A DNA stretch of 64,000 bases from Amycolatopsis albispora (GTDB lineage Bacteria; Actinomycetota; Actinomycetes; Mycobacteriales; Pseudonocardiaceae). The stretch covers positions 2,170,001 to 2,234,000 of the forward strand of contig NZ_CP015163.1 of NCBI RefSeq assembly GCF_003312875.1, in the 5' to 3' direction. The notes beneath the pieces were generated by a model. That model was given only the letters and a program-made list of their open reading frames with translations. It had not been told where the DNA came from and ran no database searches. The first letter of the stretch is position 1. Each line of letters opens with the position of its first letter. Below are positions 43,948 through 52,316 of the stretch, one piece after another. The translations under genes were made by a program, and so were the position numbers.

Positions 43948-44146
43948 ACTTCAGAAATATTCAGCTATACTTGCCGAAGTACTGCGGACTTCAGACTAGG
44001 GCCACTGCACGGGCAGTGCAAGGAATACCTGGCGGACTGCGCCAAGCGGGCGAGACCAGTCAACTTTACGACCCTCCAAGCGATACCCAAGAGATCATCG
44101 GTATAGTTCCGATTCTTCGGAGCGTTGCCTGAAGTTCTACTGAAGG
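43948..44146. promoter_or_regulatory. Divergent regulatory region with repeated ACTTCAG/CTGAAGT motifs
   Basis: ACTTCAG occurs at 43948-43954 and 43988-43994, and the inverse CTGAAGT/CTGAAGG at 44129-44135 and 44140-44146. Between the first two, the reverse strand has TATAGC (43964-43969), a possible -10 for the cyclase side; TATAGT at 44102-44107 may serve the HTH gene. The region is clearly more AT-rich than its surroundings. The HTH protein at 44158 is a candidate binder. Confidence 0.45.
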
Positions 44147-44157
44147 AAGTGGACGAG

Positions 44158-45234
44158 GTGAATTCACCTGAAGGGCGGCCGCTCGCGCGGAGGTTGCGCG
44201 AGCTGCGCGAGGGTGGCGCCTGGCCGGGCAAGCACATCACGCAGGCGGAACTGGCCGCCGCGCTGGGCATCAGCGTTCCGTCGGTCTCGTCGTGGGAGAG
44301 CCTCCGGCAGAAGGCCAAGCCGCCGCTGAAGCAGCTCGAGGCCTACGCCACCTTCTTCGCCACCGAGCGTTCGGTGGCCGAAACCCCGTACCGGGTGCTG
44401 GGCTACGGCCAGCTCACCGGCGAGGAACGCGCCCAGCGGGAAAAGCTGCTCCGCGAGCTGACCGAGCTGCGGGAGGACGCCCCCGTCGCCAAGCCCGCGG
44501 CGCTCGGCGACCCGTACGCGCAGAGCCCGTGGCGGTTCACCCCGAACCAGGACATCACCATCGTCGGTTCCGAGCTGCCGGAGCGGCTGAAGGGCAAGAT
44601 GCCGCTCGCCGATCCCGACGACCCCGACTTCGTGGACGTGTACAAGTACGCCGACCTCGACGCGCTGGTCGAGCTCCACGGGCACGTCCGCGCCGCGAAC
44701 CCGGCCAGCGACGTGCACCTGCGCACCCCGGCCGAACTGGCCACCGACGACTACACCAGCCACCTGATCCTGCTCGGCGGGGTGGACTGGAACTTCGTCA
44801 CCCAGGACCTGCTCGAGCGCGCCGAACTGCCGGTGCGCCAGCTGACCCGGCCCGAGGACAACGACCTCAGCTGCTTCGAGATCGGCACCGGCGCCGAGCT
44901 CAAGCGCTTCCTGCCGAAGGTCCGCAAGACCGGCGGCAGGCTGCTGCTGCTCGAAGACGTCGCCCTGTTCTACCGGGCGCCGAACCCGTTCAACGCCAAG
45001 CGGACGGTGACCATCTGCAACGGCACCTTCGGCCGCGGCACCTACGGGGTGGTGCGCGCGCTGACCGACGCCCGGTTCCGCGACCGCAACGCCGAGTACC
45101 TGCGCACGCGGTTCACCGGGCTGGACGAGTTCGCCCTGATCAGCCGGATCCAGGTGGTCAACGGCCTGGTGGTCACCCCCGACTGGACCCTTCCCCTGAC
45201 CAAAGCGCACGAATGGCCGGTGAGCAGCACTTGA
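44158..45234 (+). CDS. HTH (XRE-like) protein with large unidentified C-terminal domain
   Basis: This protein of about 358 residues has an XRE-type HTH at residues about 10-70 (RRLRELREGG; ITQAELAAALGISVPSVSSWE). A C-terminal domain of about 230 residues has a Rossmann-like rhythm: NQDITIVGSELPE, LDALVELHGHVRAANP, SHLILLGGVDWN, RLLLLEDVALFYRAPNPFN and TVTICNGTFGRGTYGVVRAL. I know this type from actinomycetes only as unannotated; the alternation suggests nucleotide or nucleoside binding. GTG at 44158 has AAGGAAG at 8 bp; TTG 44125 and GTG 44149 are alternatives. It overlaps the glycosyltransferase gene by 22 bp. Confidence 0.7.
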   Translation: MNSPEGRPLARRLRELREGGAWPGKHITQAELAAALGISVPSVSSWESLRQKAKPPLKQLEAYATFFATERSVAETPYRVLGYGQLTGEERAQREKLLRELTELREDAPVAKPAALGDPYAQSPWRFTPNQDITIVGSELPERLKGKMPLADPDDPDFVDVYKYADLDALVELHGHVRAANPASDVHLRTPAELATDDYTSHLILLGGVDWNFVTQDLLERAELPVRQLTRPEDNDLSCFEIGTGAELKRFLPKVRKTGGRLLLLEDVALFYRAPNPFNAKRTVTICNGTFGRGTYGVVRALTDARFRDRNAEYLRTRFTGLDEFALISRIQVVNGLVVTPDWTLPLTKAHEWPVSST

Positions 45235-46385
45235 CCCACAACGCCGCAGGACCGGTCGCCACGGCGCACCACCACGGTTCACACCGCCACCTGCTCCGCA
45301 CCGCGGAGGCGGGGAACCGCACCGCGCCGGTGGACGCGATCATCGTGCCCACCGCGCGCCACGGCAGCGCGCTGCGGCCCGCGATCGAGCTCGCCGCGCG
45401 GCTGGACTGCACGCTGGTCACGCTCTGCAGCAAGTGGTCATCGGCGGACACGATCGCGGACCTGGCCGAGCGGCGCGGGACCGGCCTCCTCGCGATCGAG
45501 ACCGAACACCTGCGGCCGGCGGTGCTGCCCGCGTTCCGGACCTCGGAACTGCTGCGGGGCCAGCCGTACGAACGCCGCGAGGACACCAGCGACAAGCGCA
45601 ACCTCGGCCTCCTGCTGGCCAGGCTCGCCGGCTGGGAACGCGTGGTTTTCCTCGACGACGACATCCTCGTGCCGGACGCCGCCGATCTCGAGCGGGCCGC
45701 CGCACTGACCGAGGACCACGCCGGCGTCGGCCTGGCGATCGGCGGTTACCCGGACAATTCGGTCGTCTGCCACGCCTACCGCGAAGCGGGCGGCAAGCAG
45801 GACACCTTCATCGGCGGCGGTGCGCTGGCGGTCGGCCGGGGCTCGCTGACCTCGTTCTTCCCCAACATCTACAACGAGGACTGGTTCTTCCTGCTCAACG
45901 AGCACGGACTCGGCCGAACGGCGGTCGCCGGCCACGCCGTCCAGAAGGAGTACGACCCCTTCGCCCACGAACTGCGGGCGCGGCTCGAGGAACTCGGCGA
46001 CTGCCTCGCCGAAGGCCTGTTCTGGCTGCTCGACACCGAAGGCACCATCCAGCGGGCCGGCAGGCGCGGTTACTGGCGGGATTTCCTGGACCGCAGGGAA
46101 AAGTTCATCAGCGAGGTGATCGCGATGGTGACGAGCCGGGTGCCCGAGGACGCGCGGCGCGCGCGGATGCTCAAGTCGCTCAAGGCGGCGCGCGGCCGGT
46201 GCCAGATCATCCCGCCCGAACTCTGCGTGGACTACGTCGGCGCGTGGCGGGAAGACCGCCACTCGTGGCGGAGCCACTCCGACGACCTGGACCGCCAGGC
46301 CGGGGTCGCCCGTGGTGTGCGGATCGCGGTCAAGGTGCTCGGGCTCGAAGGCCTGACTACCCGCGTGGCGCAGCCAGTGGCTTGA
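45213..46385 (+). CDS. GT-A-type glycosyltransferase-like protein
   Basis: This protein of about 390 residues starts with a His-rich leader and has a GT-A nucleotide-sugar fold: DAIIVPTARHGSALRPAIELA, then the metal motif in VVFLDDDILVPD, and GGGALAVGRGSL further on. No membrane segment is seen. The segment YNEDWFFLLNEHGLG could form the acceptor side. ATG at 45213 overlaps the HTH gene; TTG at 45231 is possible. Physical coupling with an HTH/nucleotide-like protein suggests a shared, perhaps signal-controlled, modification. Acceptor unknown. Confidence 0.7.
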   Translation: MAGEQHLTHNAAGPVATAHHHGSHRHLLRTAEAGNRTAPVDAIIVPTARHGSALRPAIELAARLDCTLVTLCSKWSSADTIADLAERRGTGLLAIETEHLRPAVLPAFRTSELLRGQPYERREDTSDKRNLGLLLARLAGWERVVFLDDDILVPDAADLERAAALTEDHAGVGLAIGGYPDNSVVCHAYREAGGKQDTFIGGGALAVGRGSLTSFFPNIYNEDWFFLLNEHGLGRTAVAGHAVQKEYDPFAHELRARLEELGDCLAEGLFWLLDTEGTIQRAGRRGYWRDFLDRREKFISEVIAMVTSRVPEDARRARMLKSLKAARGRCQIIPPELCVDYVGAWREDRHSWRSHSDDLDRQAGVARGVRIAVKVLGLEGLTTRVAQPVA

Positions 46386-46860
46386 CCATGATCCGGCAGA
46401 TCTCCACGTTGCGGCGGCCCGCGCTGTCGGTCAGCGAGAGGCACCGGACCGTGGAGTGCGGCCACTCCCGGTAGCCGAGGCGGGCGTACAGGCGTGCCGC
46501 GCGGGTGTTGGTGGTTTCCACCGCCAGCGCCACCCGCTCGTAGCCCTTGGCGGCCAGCCACTGCTCGGCCGCGCGGACCAGGGTGGTGCCGATGCCGCGG
46601 GCGCGGTGCTCCACGTGCGTTTCCAGGTGCGTGAGCAGCGGGGTGTCCGGCAGGTGCTGCCGCAGCTCGGGTTCCTCGGCCGGTTCGAGCCACAGGTAGA
46701 CCACGCCGACCGGGTGCTCGTCCTGCCAGGCCACGAGCAGCCTGCCCAGCCCGTTCTTCTGGCGGGAGAGGCGGTCGGTGAAGTAGGGCTCCTGCCCCAT
46801 GACGTGCGTCAGCACCGGCAGGTCCGCCGGTCCGGCTTCGCGTATTCGGAGCTCGCCCAT
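46357..46860 (-). CDS. GNAT-family N-acetyltransferase
   Basis: This 167-residue protein has the GNAT fold: IREAGPADLPVLTHVM at the start, a beta strand at VGVVYLWLEP, the acetyl-CoA loop in VEHRARGIGTTLVRAAE and NTRAARLYARLGYREW. It transfers an acetyl group to an amine of a small molecule, peptide or protein. ATG at 46860; a longer frame starting at 46920 is not supported. Its end overlaps the glycosyltransferase gene by 29 bp on the other strand. Confidence 0.85.
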   Translation of the reverse strand: MGELRIREAGPADLPVLTHVMGQEPYFTDRLSRQKNGLGRLLVAWQDEHPVGVVYLWLEPAEEPELRQHLPDTPLLTHLETHVEHRARGIGTTLVRAAEQWLAAKGYERVALAVETTNTRAARLYARLGYREWPHSTVRCLSLTDSAGRRNVEICRIMVKPLAAPRG

Positions 46861-46920
46861 GATCCGGCCCCAGGTTACCGAAGCGGGTGCCCGCCGCGCT
46901 GGCCCTTCGGCGAACGGCAC

Positions 46921-46938
46921 GGTGTAGCGGACTACACC
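46921..46938. promoter_or_regulatory. Palindrome GGTGTAG-CGGA-CTACACC before the ABC exporter
   Basis: The 7-bp perfect arms form an 18-bp dyad 88 bp upstream of the ABC ATPase start. The gap also precedes the GNAT gene on the other strand. Dyads of this kind bind TetR or PadR repressors of exporters; no such regulator is adjacent. Confidence 0.55.
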
Positions 46939-47025
46939 ACCGGCACGGGATTCCGCGTCACTGTGCCGCGCTCACCGCGCCCCTAGCGTCGTTCCCGCCG
47001 AAAGAACCGGAAGGAACGACACAAG

Positions 47026-47775
47026 ATGACCACAGTCGCGGACGGCCTCACCGATGCGGTACGGCTCGAATCCGTCAGCAGGACCTACGGTAGCGGGGCC
47101 GCCGCCGTGCGCGCACTGGACGGGGTGACGATCAGCCTGCGCCGGGGCGGTTTCACCGCGCTGATGGGGCCGTCCGGCTCGGGCAAGAGCACCTTCCTGC
47201 ACTGCGCGGCCGGGCTGGACCGGCCGACGTCGGGCCGGGTGCTGCTCGGCGGCACCGAGCTGACCGGGCAGCGCGAAGCCGCGCTCACCGAGCTGCGCCG
47301 CTCGCGGATCGGGTTTGTCTTCCAGGCCTACAACCTGCTCGACGCGCTGACCGTGCGGGAGAACATCCTGCTGCCGCTGCGGCTGGCCGGTCGTCCCGCC
47401 GATCCCGCCTTCCTCGACGAGGTGGTGCGCTCGGTCGAGCTGGACGTGCCGCTGGATCGCCGTCCCAGCAAGCTTTCCGGCGGTCAGCAGCAGCGCGTGG
47501 CCATCGCCCGCGCGCTGATCACCCGGCCCGACGTGGTGTTCCTCGACGAGCCGACCGGCGCGCTCGACACGCGGACCGCGCGGCAGGTGCTCGGCACCCT
47601 GCGCCAGGCCGTGGACCGCTGGGGGCAGACCGCGCTGATGGTCACGCACGACCCGGTGGCGGCCTCGTACGCCGATTCCGTGGTTTTCCTCGCCGACGGC
47701 CGCATCGCGGGCGAACTCGCGCACACCACGCCCGAGCACATCGCCGAGCGGATGACCCACCTCGGGGAGTGGTGA
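47026..47775 (+). CDS. ABC transporter ATP-binding protein (MacB/LolD type)
   Basis: This 249-residue ATPase has Walker A in GPSGSGKST, the Q-loop in FVFQAYNLLDALTV, the signature LSGGQQQRVAIARAL, Walker B in VVFLDEPTGALD and the H-loop His in MVTHDP. The LDALTVRENILLPL segment places it in the FtsX-permease-linked group. ATG at 47026 behind GGAAGGAA. It precedes the permease by 3 bp and should energise it, moving lipids, lipoproteins or antimicrobial peptides out of the membrane. Confidence 0.93.
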   Translation: MTTVADGLTDAVRLESVSRTYGSGAAAVRALDGVTISLRRGGFTALMGPSGSGKSTFLHCAAGLDRPTSGRVLLGGTELTGQREAALTELRRSRIGFVFQAYNLLDALTVRENILLPLRLAGRPADPAFLDEVVRSVELDVPLDRRPSKLSGGQQQRVAIARALITRPDVVFLDEPTGALDTRTARQVLGTLRQAVDRWGQTALMVTHDPVAASYADSVVFLADGRIAGELAHTTPEHIAERMTHLGEW

Positions 47776-47778
47776 ACC

Positions 47779-50253
47779 GTGCTTTCCCTGGCCTGGCGGA
47801 CGATCCGCGCGCGACGCGGTGCCTTCGCCGCCGCGTTCGTGGCGGTGTTCTTCGGTTCCGCGCTGATCACCGCGAGCGGCGTGCTGCTCGAATCGGGCCT
47901 GCGCGCCGGTGTTTCACCGCTGCGCTACGCCGCCGCGACGGTGGTGGTGACGGCCGAGCAGGAGGTCACCACGGAGGACGGCCTGAACCAGCGGTTCGGC
48001 GATCGCGTGCCGCTCGCCGCGGACACCGCCGGCCGGATCGCCGCGGTACCGGGCGTGCGCGCGGCGATCGGTGACGTGAGCGTGCGGGCCGCACTGCGCG
48101 GCGGCTCGTTTCCGCTGGTGGTGCACGGCTGGTCGTCGGCACGGCTCGGACCGGCCGCGCTCGAGAGCGGTCGTCCGCCCGCCTCGCCGGACGAGATCGT
48201 GCTCGCCGGTGCGGCCGGGGTGCCCGTCGGCGAGCTGGTCCAGCTGGAGATCGGCGCGGTACCCACGCCATACCGGGTGGTCGGGACCATTCGGGGTGAG
48301 CCCGCCGCGTTCCTCACCGACACGCAGGCACGCCTGGTTTCCGGGCGGCCGGACCGCATCGACGCGGTGGCCGTGCTCGCCGAACCAGGCGCCGACGCCG
48401 AGGATCTCGCCGCGCGCATCGAGCGGGCCGTGCCCGGGGTGACCACCGCCGTCGGTGACGACCGCGCCGAAGCGGAGTTCCTCGACGTCGGTGCCGCGCG
48501 GCAGTTCCTGGTGGTGATGTCGACCGCGTTCGGCGGCACCATGCTGATGATCGTGCTGCTGGTGGTGGCCAGCACACTCGGCCTGTCGATCCAGCGGCGG
48601 CGGCGGGAGTTCGCGCTGCTGCGGGCGGTCGCGGCCACGCCGCGCCAGGTGTACCGGCTGATCGCCACCGAATCCGCGGTGGTGGCCGCGGTGGCCGCCG
48701 CGCTCGGCGCGCTGCCCGGGTTCGGCCTGAGTTTCCTGCTGCGCGACGCACTGGCCGAGCTCGGTGCGGTGCCCGCCGCGTTCCGGTTCACCGCCGGGCC
48801 GCTGCCGGTGGTGGCCGCCGTGCTCGCGTGCCTGCTGACGGCGCTGGGCGCGGGCCTGATCGCGGGACGGCGGGCCGCGCGGATCAGCCCCGCCGCGGCG
48901 CTCGGCGAAGCCGCTGTGGAACCGCCGCGCCTGGGCCGCGTCCGCCAGGTGACCGGCTGGGTGCTGGCCGCCGTCGGCGCGGCGGCCGGGATCACGCTTC
49001 CCCTGGTGGTTTCCGGTGGCCCGGCCATCGCGGGCGCGGCCAGTTCGGCGCTGCTGCTGGTGATCGCGGTGGCGCTGCTCGGACCGCGCTTGCTCACCGC
49101 CACCGCCGCGCTGCTCACCCGGCTGGGCCTGCTGCGCGCCACCGCGGGTTATCTCGCGGGCGCCAACACCCGGGCGCGCTCGCGCCGCCTCGGTTCGGCG
49201 GCCACACCGCTGATCATGGGCGTCGCGCTGGCCTCCGTGCAGATCTTCACCGCGACCACCACCGACGCCGCCGCCAGAACCCAGGTGGAGCAAGGAATCC
49301 GGGCTGACCACGTGGTCACGGCCGTCGGCGGCATCGCTCCGGCGGTCGCCGACGCCGTGCGGCGGGTGCCGGGGGTCGAGTCGGTGACGCCGGTGGCACG
49401 CACCTCGGTCCTGGTCAGCTACCAGGAACTCGCCGAGCAGGTGACCAACGCCTACCCCGCGCAGGGAGTCACCGCCGACCGGCTCGGCGAGGTGCTGGAC
49501 CTCGATCTCCGGCGCGGTGACCTGCGCGCGCTGACCGGGGAAACGGTGGCACTGAGCGAAATCGCGGCCGGCACCTTCGGCGTGGACGTCGGTGAGCCGC
49601 TGACCATGAGCCTCGGCGACGGCACCTCGCACACCGCCACCGTGGTGGCCGTCTACGGCAGCGGGCTCGGCTTCGGTGACGTGACCCTGCCGAACGACGT
49701 GGTGCTCGCGCACACCGGCAGCCGCCTCAACGACGAACTCCTGCTGGCCACCGCACCCGGCACGGATCCCGTCGCGCTACGGGAAGCGCTGACCGTCCAT
49801 CCTGGACTGGAGCTGGCCGATCCCCGCGCGTTCGCCGCCGCGCCGAATGCCGCGTCCGCGCAGTCGGCGGTCAACCTCCTGCTGAACCTGCTGCTGCTCG
49901 GCTTCATCGCCATCGCGGTGGTGAACATCCTCGTGCTGGCCACGGCCGCCCGGGTGCGTGAGTTCGCGTTGCTGCGCCTGGTCGGCGCGAAACCACGGCA
50001 GCTACGGGCGATGATGCGCGGTGAGGCGGCGGTTGTCGTGGTGGCCGCGGTGGGCCTCGGTTCACTGGCGGCGTTGCCACCGCTGGCCGGGATCAGCCTC
50101 GGCCTGACCGGCTCCGCACTGCCCTCCGTGCCGCCACTGGCCTATCTCGGCATCGTCGCCGCGGCGGTGTTGTTCGGCTGGGGTTCGATCGCGATGCCGG
50201 CCCGGATCGCGATGCGCCCGGCACCGATCGCCGCGATGCGCGCGGGCGACTGA
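47779..50253 (+). CDS. FtsX-like ABC permease
   Basis: This 824-residue permease has a first membrane span near the start, an extracytoplasmic MacB-type domain at about residues 45-240, and FtsX membrane modules at about 250-375 and 705-815. Further spans at about 395-470 separate two extracytoplasmic domains. Both FtsX modules have the usual FALLRAVAATPRQVYRL and FALLRLVGAKPRQLRAM cytoplasmic loops. It is typical of the two-gene actinomycete exporters with both halves fused. GTG at 47779. No two-component system is next to it. Confidence 0.9.
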   Translation: MLSLAWRTIRARRGAFAAAFVAVFFGSALITASGVLLESGLRAGVSPLRYAAATVVVTAEQEVTTEDGLNQRFGDRVPLAADTAGRIAAVPGVRAAIGDVSVRAALRGGSFPLVVHGWSSARLGPAALESGRPPASPDEIVLAGAAGVPVGELVQLEIGAVPTPYRVVGTIRGEPAAFLTDTQARLVSGRPDRIDAVAVLAEPGADAEDLAARIERAVPGVTTAVGDDRAEAEFLDVGAARQFLVVMSTAFGGTMLMIVLLVVASTLGLSIQRRRREFALLRAVAATPRQVYRLIATESAVVAAVAAALGALPGFGLSFLLRDALAELGAVPAAFRFTAGPLPVVAAVLACLLTALGAGLIAGRRAARISPAAALGEAAVEPPRLGRVRQVTGWVLAAVGAAAGITLPLVVSGGPAIAGAASSALLLVIAVALLGPRLLTATAALLTRLGLLRATAGYLAGANTRARSRRLGSAATPLIMGVALASVQIFTATTTDAAARTQVEQGIRADHVVTAVGGIAPAVADAVRRVPGVESVTPVARTSVLVSYQELAEQVTNAYPAQGVTADRLGEVLDLDLRRGDLRALTGETVALSEIAAGTFGVDVGEPLTMSLGDGTSHTATVVAVYGSGLGFGDVTLPNDVVLAHTGSRLNDELLLATAPGTDPVALREALTVHPGLELADPRAFAAAPNAASAQSAVNLLLNLLLLGFIAIAVVNILVLATAARVREFALLRLVGAKPRQLRAMMRGEAAVVVVAAVGLGSLAALPPLAGISLGLTGSALPSVPPLAYLGIVAAAVLFGWGSIAMPARIAMRPAPIAAMRAGD

Positions 50254-50264
50254 CCGCCGGAACC

Positions 50265-50297
50265 ACCCATCGCGAGCCCCCTCAGCTCGCGATGGGT
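50265..50297 (+). terminator. Hairpin terminator after the FtsX permease
   Basis: ACCCATCGCGAGC and GCTCGCGATGGGT form a perfect 13-bp stem around a 7-nt loop, 11 bp after the permease stop, followed by TCTTCAT. This is a strong intrinsic-type terminator and separates the ABC operon from the XRE cassette. Confidence 0.8.
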
Positions 50298-50372
50298 TCT
50301 TCATCTCAGTTGACGAAGCGCGCGCAATCATAAGCACAAGTGAGTCGGCGGTCAATCGGTACACTGCCCGCC

Positions 50373-50816
50373 ATGTCCGACGACGTGGGTAGCCTCGCGG
50401 CGAAGGTGGATCACCTGTTCCGCACGGTGCGCCCCCGCGACGGCGGTGAGTACTCCTTCGAAGAGGTCGCCGAGGCGCTGCGTGCCCGCGGTGGCCCGAC
50501 GATCTCGGCGACCTACCTGTGGCAGCTGCGCAAGGGCATCCGCGACAACCCGACCAAACGCCACCTCGAGGCGCTCGCGGGCTTCTTCGGCGTTCCGGCG
50601 GCGTACTTCTTCGACGACGAGGAAACCCGCCGCATCGACGCCGAACTCACCCTGCTCACCGCGCTGCGGGACGCGCCGGTGCGGCAGATCGCCTTGCGCG
50701 CCAGCGGGTTGTCACCCAAGAGCCTGGAGGCGATCGCGGAGATGGTGGACCGCGTGCGGGAACTGGAGGGACTGCCCCAGCCGAACCCGCCGGCACCACC
50801 GACACCGGAGCCGTGA
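50373..50816 (+). CDS. XRE-family regulator of an ImmA/IrrE cassette
   Basis: This 147-residue protein has an XRE HTH at about residues 25-85 (YSFEEVAEALRARGG; ISATYLWQLRKGIRDNP; HLEALAGFFGVPAAYFFDD) and a helical dimerisation tail with SLEAIAEMVDRVRELEG. The layout is the one of actinomycete XRE proteins coded before ImmA/IrrE peptidases. ATG at 50373; the upstream region has GTCAATCGGTACACT, which may be a promoter or operator. Its stop overlaps the next start (GTGA). Confidence 0.88.
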   Translation: MSDDVGSLAAKVDHLFRTVRPRDGGEYSFEEVAEALRARGGPTISATYLWQLRKGIRDNPTKRHLEALAGFFGVPAAYFFDDEETRRIDAELTLLTALRDAPVRQIALRASGLSPKSLEAIAEMVDRVRELEGLPQPNPPAPPTPEP

Positions 50817-51274
50817 GCCGCCTGGCCCGGCGGCACGCCGCGCTGCTGCGGGACCTGCCGCTGCCGGTGCCCTTCGACGTGCACGCCCTGTGCGAGCAGG
50901 TGGCCGCGCGCCGGGGCAGGCCGATCAGGCTGCTGCCGATGAGCGGGCTGACCGGCGTGTGCGGGCTGTGGATCGCCACCGACCACACCGACCTGATCTT
51001 CCACGAGAGCGAAACCACGCCGCCGCACCGGGAACACATCATCCTGCACGAACTGGCGCACGTGCTGTGCGACCACCACCCCGCCGCCGGGCAAGCGCTG
51101 CTGCCCGGCCTCGATCCGGCGATGGTGCGCCGGGTGCTCGGCCGCGCGGGGTACTCGTCGGCCGAAGAACGCGAGGCCGAACTGCTCGCTTCGCTGATCC
51201 GGCAACGCGCCACCGCGGACCACACGCTCACCGGCCGCCTGCGCACCGCGCTCGACGGGAACGGTTGTGGCTGA
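50813..51274 (+). CDS. ImmA/IrrE-type zinc metallopeptidase
   Basis: This 153-residue protein has the HELAH zinc motif (IILHELAHVLCDHH), preceded by GVCGLWIATDHTDLIFH and followed by SSAEEREAELLASLI, whose Glu can be the third ligand. ImmA/IrrE peptidases cleave the cognate XRE repressor to release gene expression. GTG at 50813 overlaps the XRE stop, and the next gene begins 8 bp before its own stop. The natural target would be the 147-residue XRE protein encoded just upstream. Confidence 0.88.
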   Translation: MSRLARRHAALLRDLPLPVPFDVHALCEQVAARRGRPIRLLPMSGLTGVCGLWIATDHTDLIFHESETTPPHREHIILHELAHVLCDHHPAAGQALLPGLDPAMVRRVLGRAGYSSAEEREAELLASLIRQRATADHTLTGRLRTALDGNGCG

Positions 51275-52316
51275 AGCAGTCCGCGAATGGGCACCCGCGC
51301 TGCTCGCGTGGGTGCTGCTGGTGAGCCGTGGCCGCGGTGGTGATCCGGCCCGGCGCCGCGTCCACTGGGTCCTTTTTGGACTTGCCTGCTCGCTGACCGC
51401 CCAGCTGCCACCGGTCTACGCCGCGCTGGGCGACGGGCATCTCGCGCGCCTGCTGAGCCACGCGGGCATGGTGCTCGCCGCGTGGGCCGGGCAGGAGTTC
51501 ATGGCCGGGTTGACCGGGCACGCGCGGGGCGCGCGCTGGCAGGCGTGGTGGGCGGCGGGCGCGTTCGCGTTGATGTGCCGGCTGTTCGCGCTGATGCCGG
51601 ACCTGCGGCCGCAGTCGCCGTGGGTGATGGAGTACTGCCTGGTCTACGCGGCCGCGCAGCTGCCGGCGCTGCTCACCGTGATCGGCTTCGGCCTGCGGTA
51701 CGCCCGTGAAGCCGGGGACGCGGTGCTGCGCGTGAGCCTGCGCCTGGTGGTCACCGGGACCGCGTTGTGCTTGCTGTACCTGCTGAACAAGTCGATCCTG
51801 GCGGTGGCGCCCCGGCTGGACGCCAGCTTCGCCTTCGGGCGCACGGTGTTGCCGAGCAAGGTGCTGCCGACCACCGCGTACCTGCTGGTGCTGCTCGGCG
51901 CGGCCCTGCCCGCCGCCGCCGGCTGGCTGCGGCGCCACCGGCAGTTCCGGCGGCTCGGGCCGCTGTGGCGCGCGCTGTACCGGGCCGATCCGGCGATCGC
52001 GCTGGACCCGCCGGGCGTCCCGGACGTGCTGGTGGTGCGTGATCTGCGGCTGCGGTTGTACCGCCGGGTGATCGAGATCCGCGACGGGCTGCTGGCGTTG
52101 CGCCCCTACCGAAGTCCGGGTTCGGCCACCGGGACCGCCGCGGCCGAAGCCGCCGCGATCGCCGCCGCGCTGAGGGCACGGGACGGCGGCGTGCCCCCGG
52201 CGGATCGTCCGGTGGACGTCGCCGGGGGCGCGGATCTGGCCGGGGACACCGAGTTCCTGGCCGAAGTGTCCGATGTGTACCGCTCGCTCAGCCGAAGCGC
52301 TCGACCAGGTCGGTGA
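51267..52316 (+). CDS. Seven-span membrane protein, MAB_1171c-like
   Basis: This 349-residue protein has seven predicted membrane segments in the first 225 residues (about 8-22, 30-50, 62-80, 90-110, 120-145, 150-175, 195-220) and a cytoplasmic tail of about 120 residues. Annotators call such proteins MAB_1171c-family putative transporters, without functional proof. In actinomycetes it often follows an XRE and an ImmA/IrrE gene, as here. It may be the sensor that triggers the peptidase. GTG at 51267; its end overlaps the Nramp gene by 29 bp. Confidence 0.75.
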   Translation: MAEAVREWAPALLAWVLLVSRGRGGDPARRRVHWVLFGLACSLTAQLPPVYAALGDGHLARLLSHAGMVLAAWAGQEFMAGLTGHARGARWQAWWAAGAFALMCRLFALMPDLRPQSPWVMEYCLVYAAAQLPALLTVIGFGLRYAREAGDAVLRVSLRLVVTGTALCLLYLLNKSILAVAPRLDASFAFGRTVLPSKVLPTTAYLLVLLGAALPAAAGWLRRHRQFRRLGPLWRALYRADPAIALDPPGVPDVLVVRDLRLRLYRRVIEIRDGLLALRPYRSPGSATGTAAAEAAAIAAALRARDGGVPPADRPVDVAGGADLAGDTEFLAEVSDVYRSLSRSARPGR

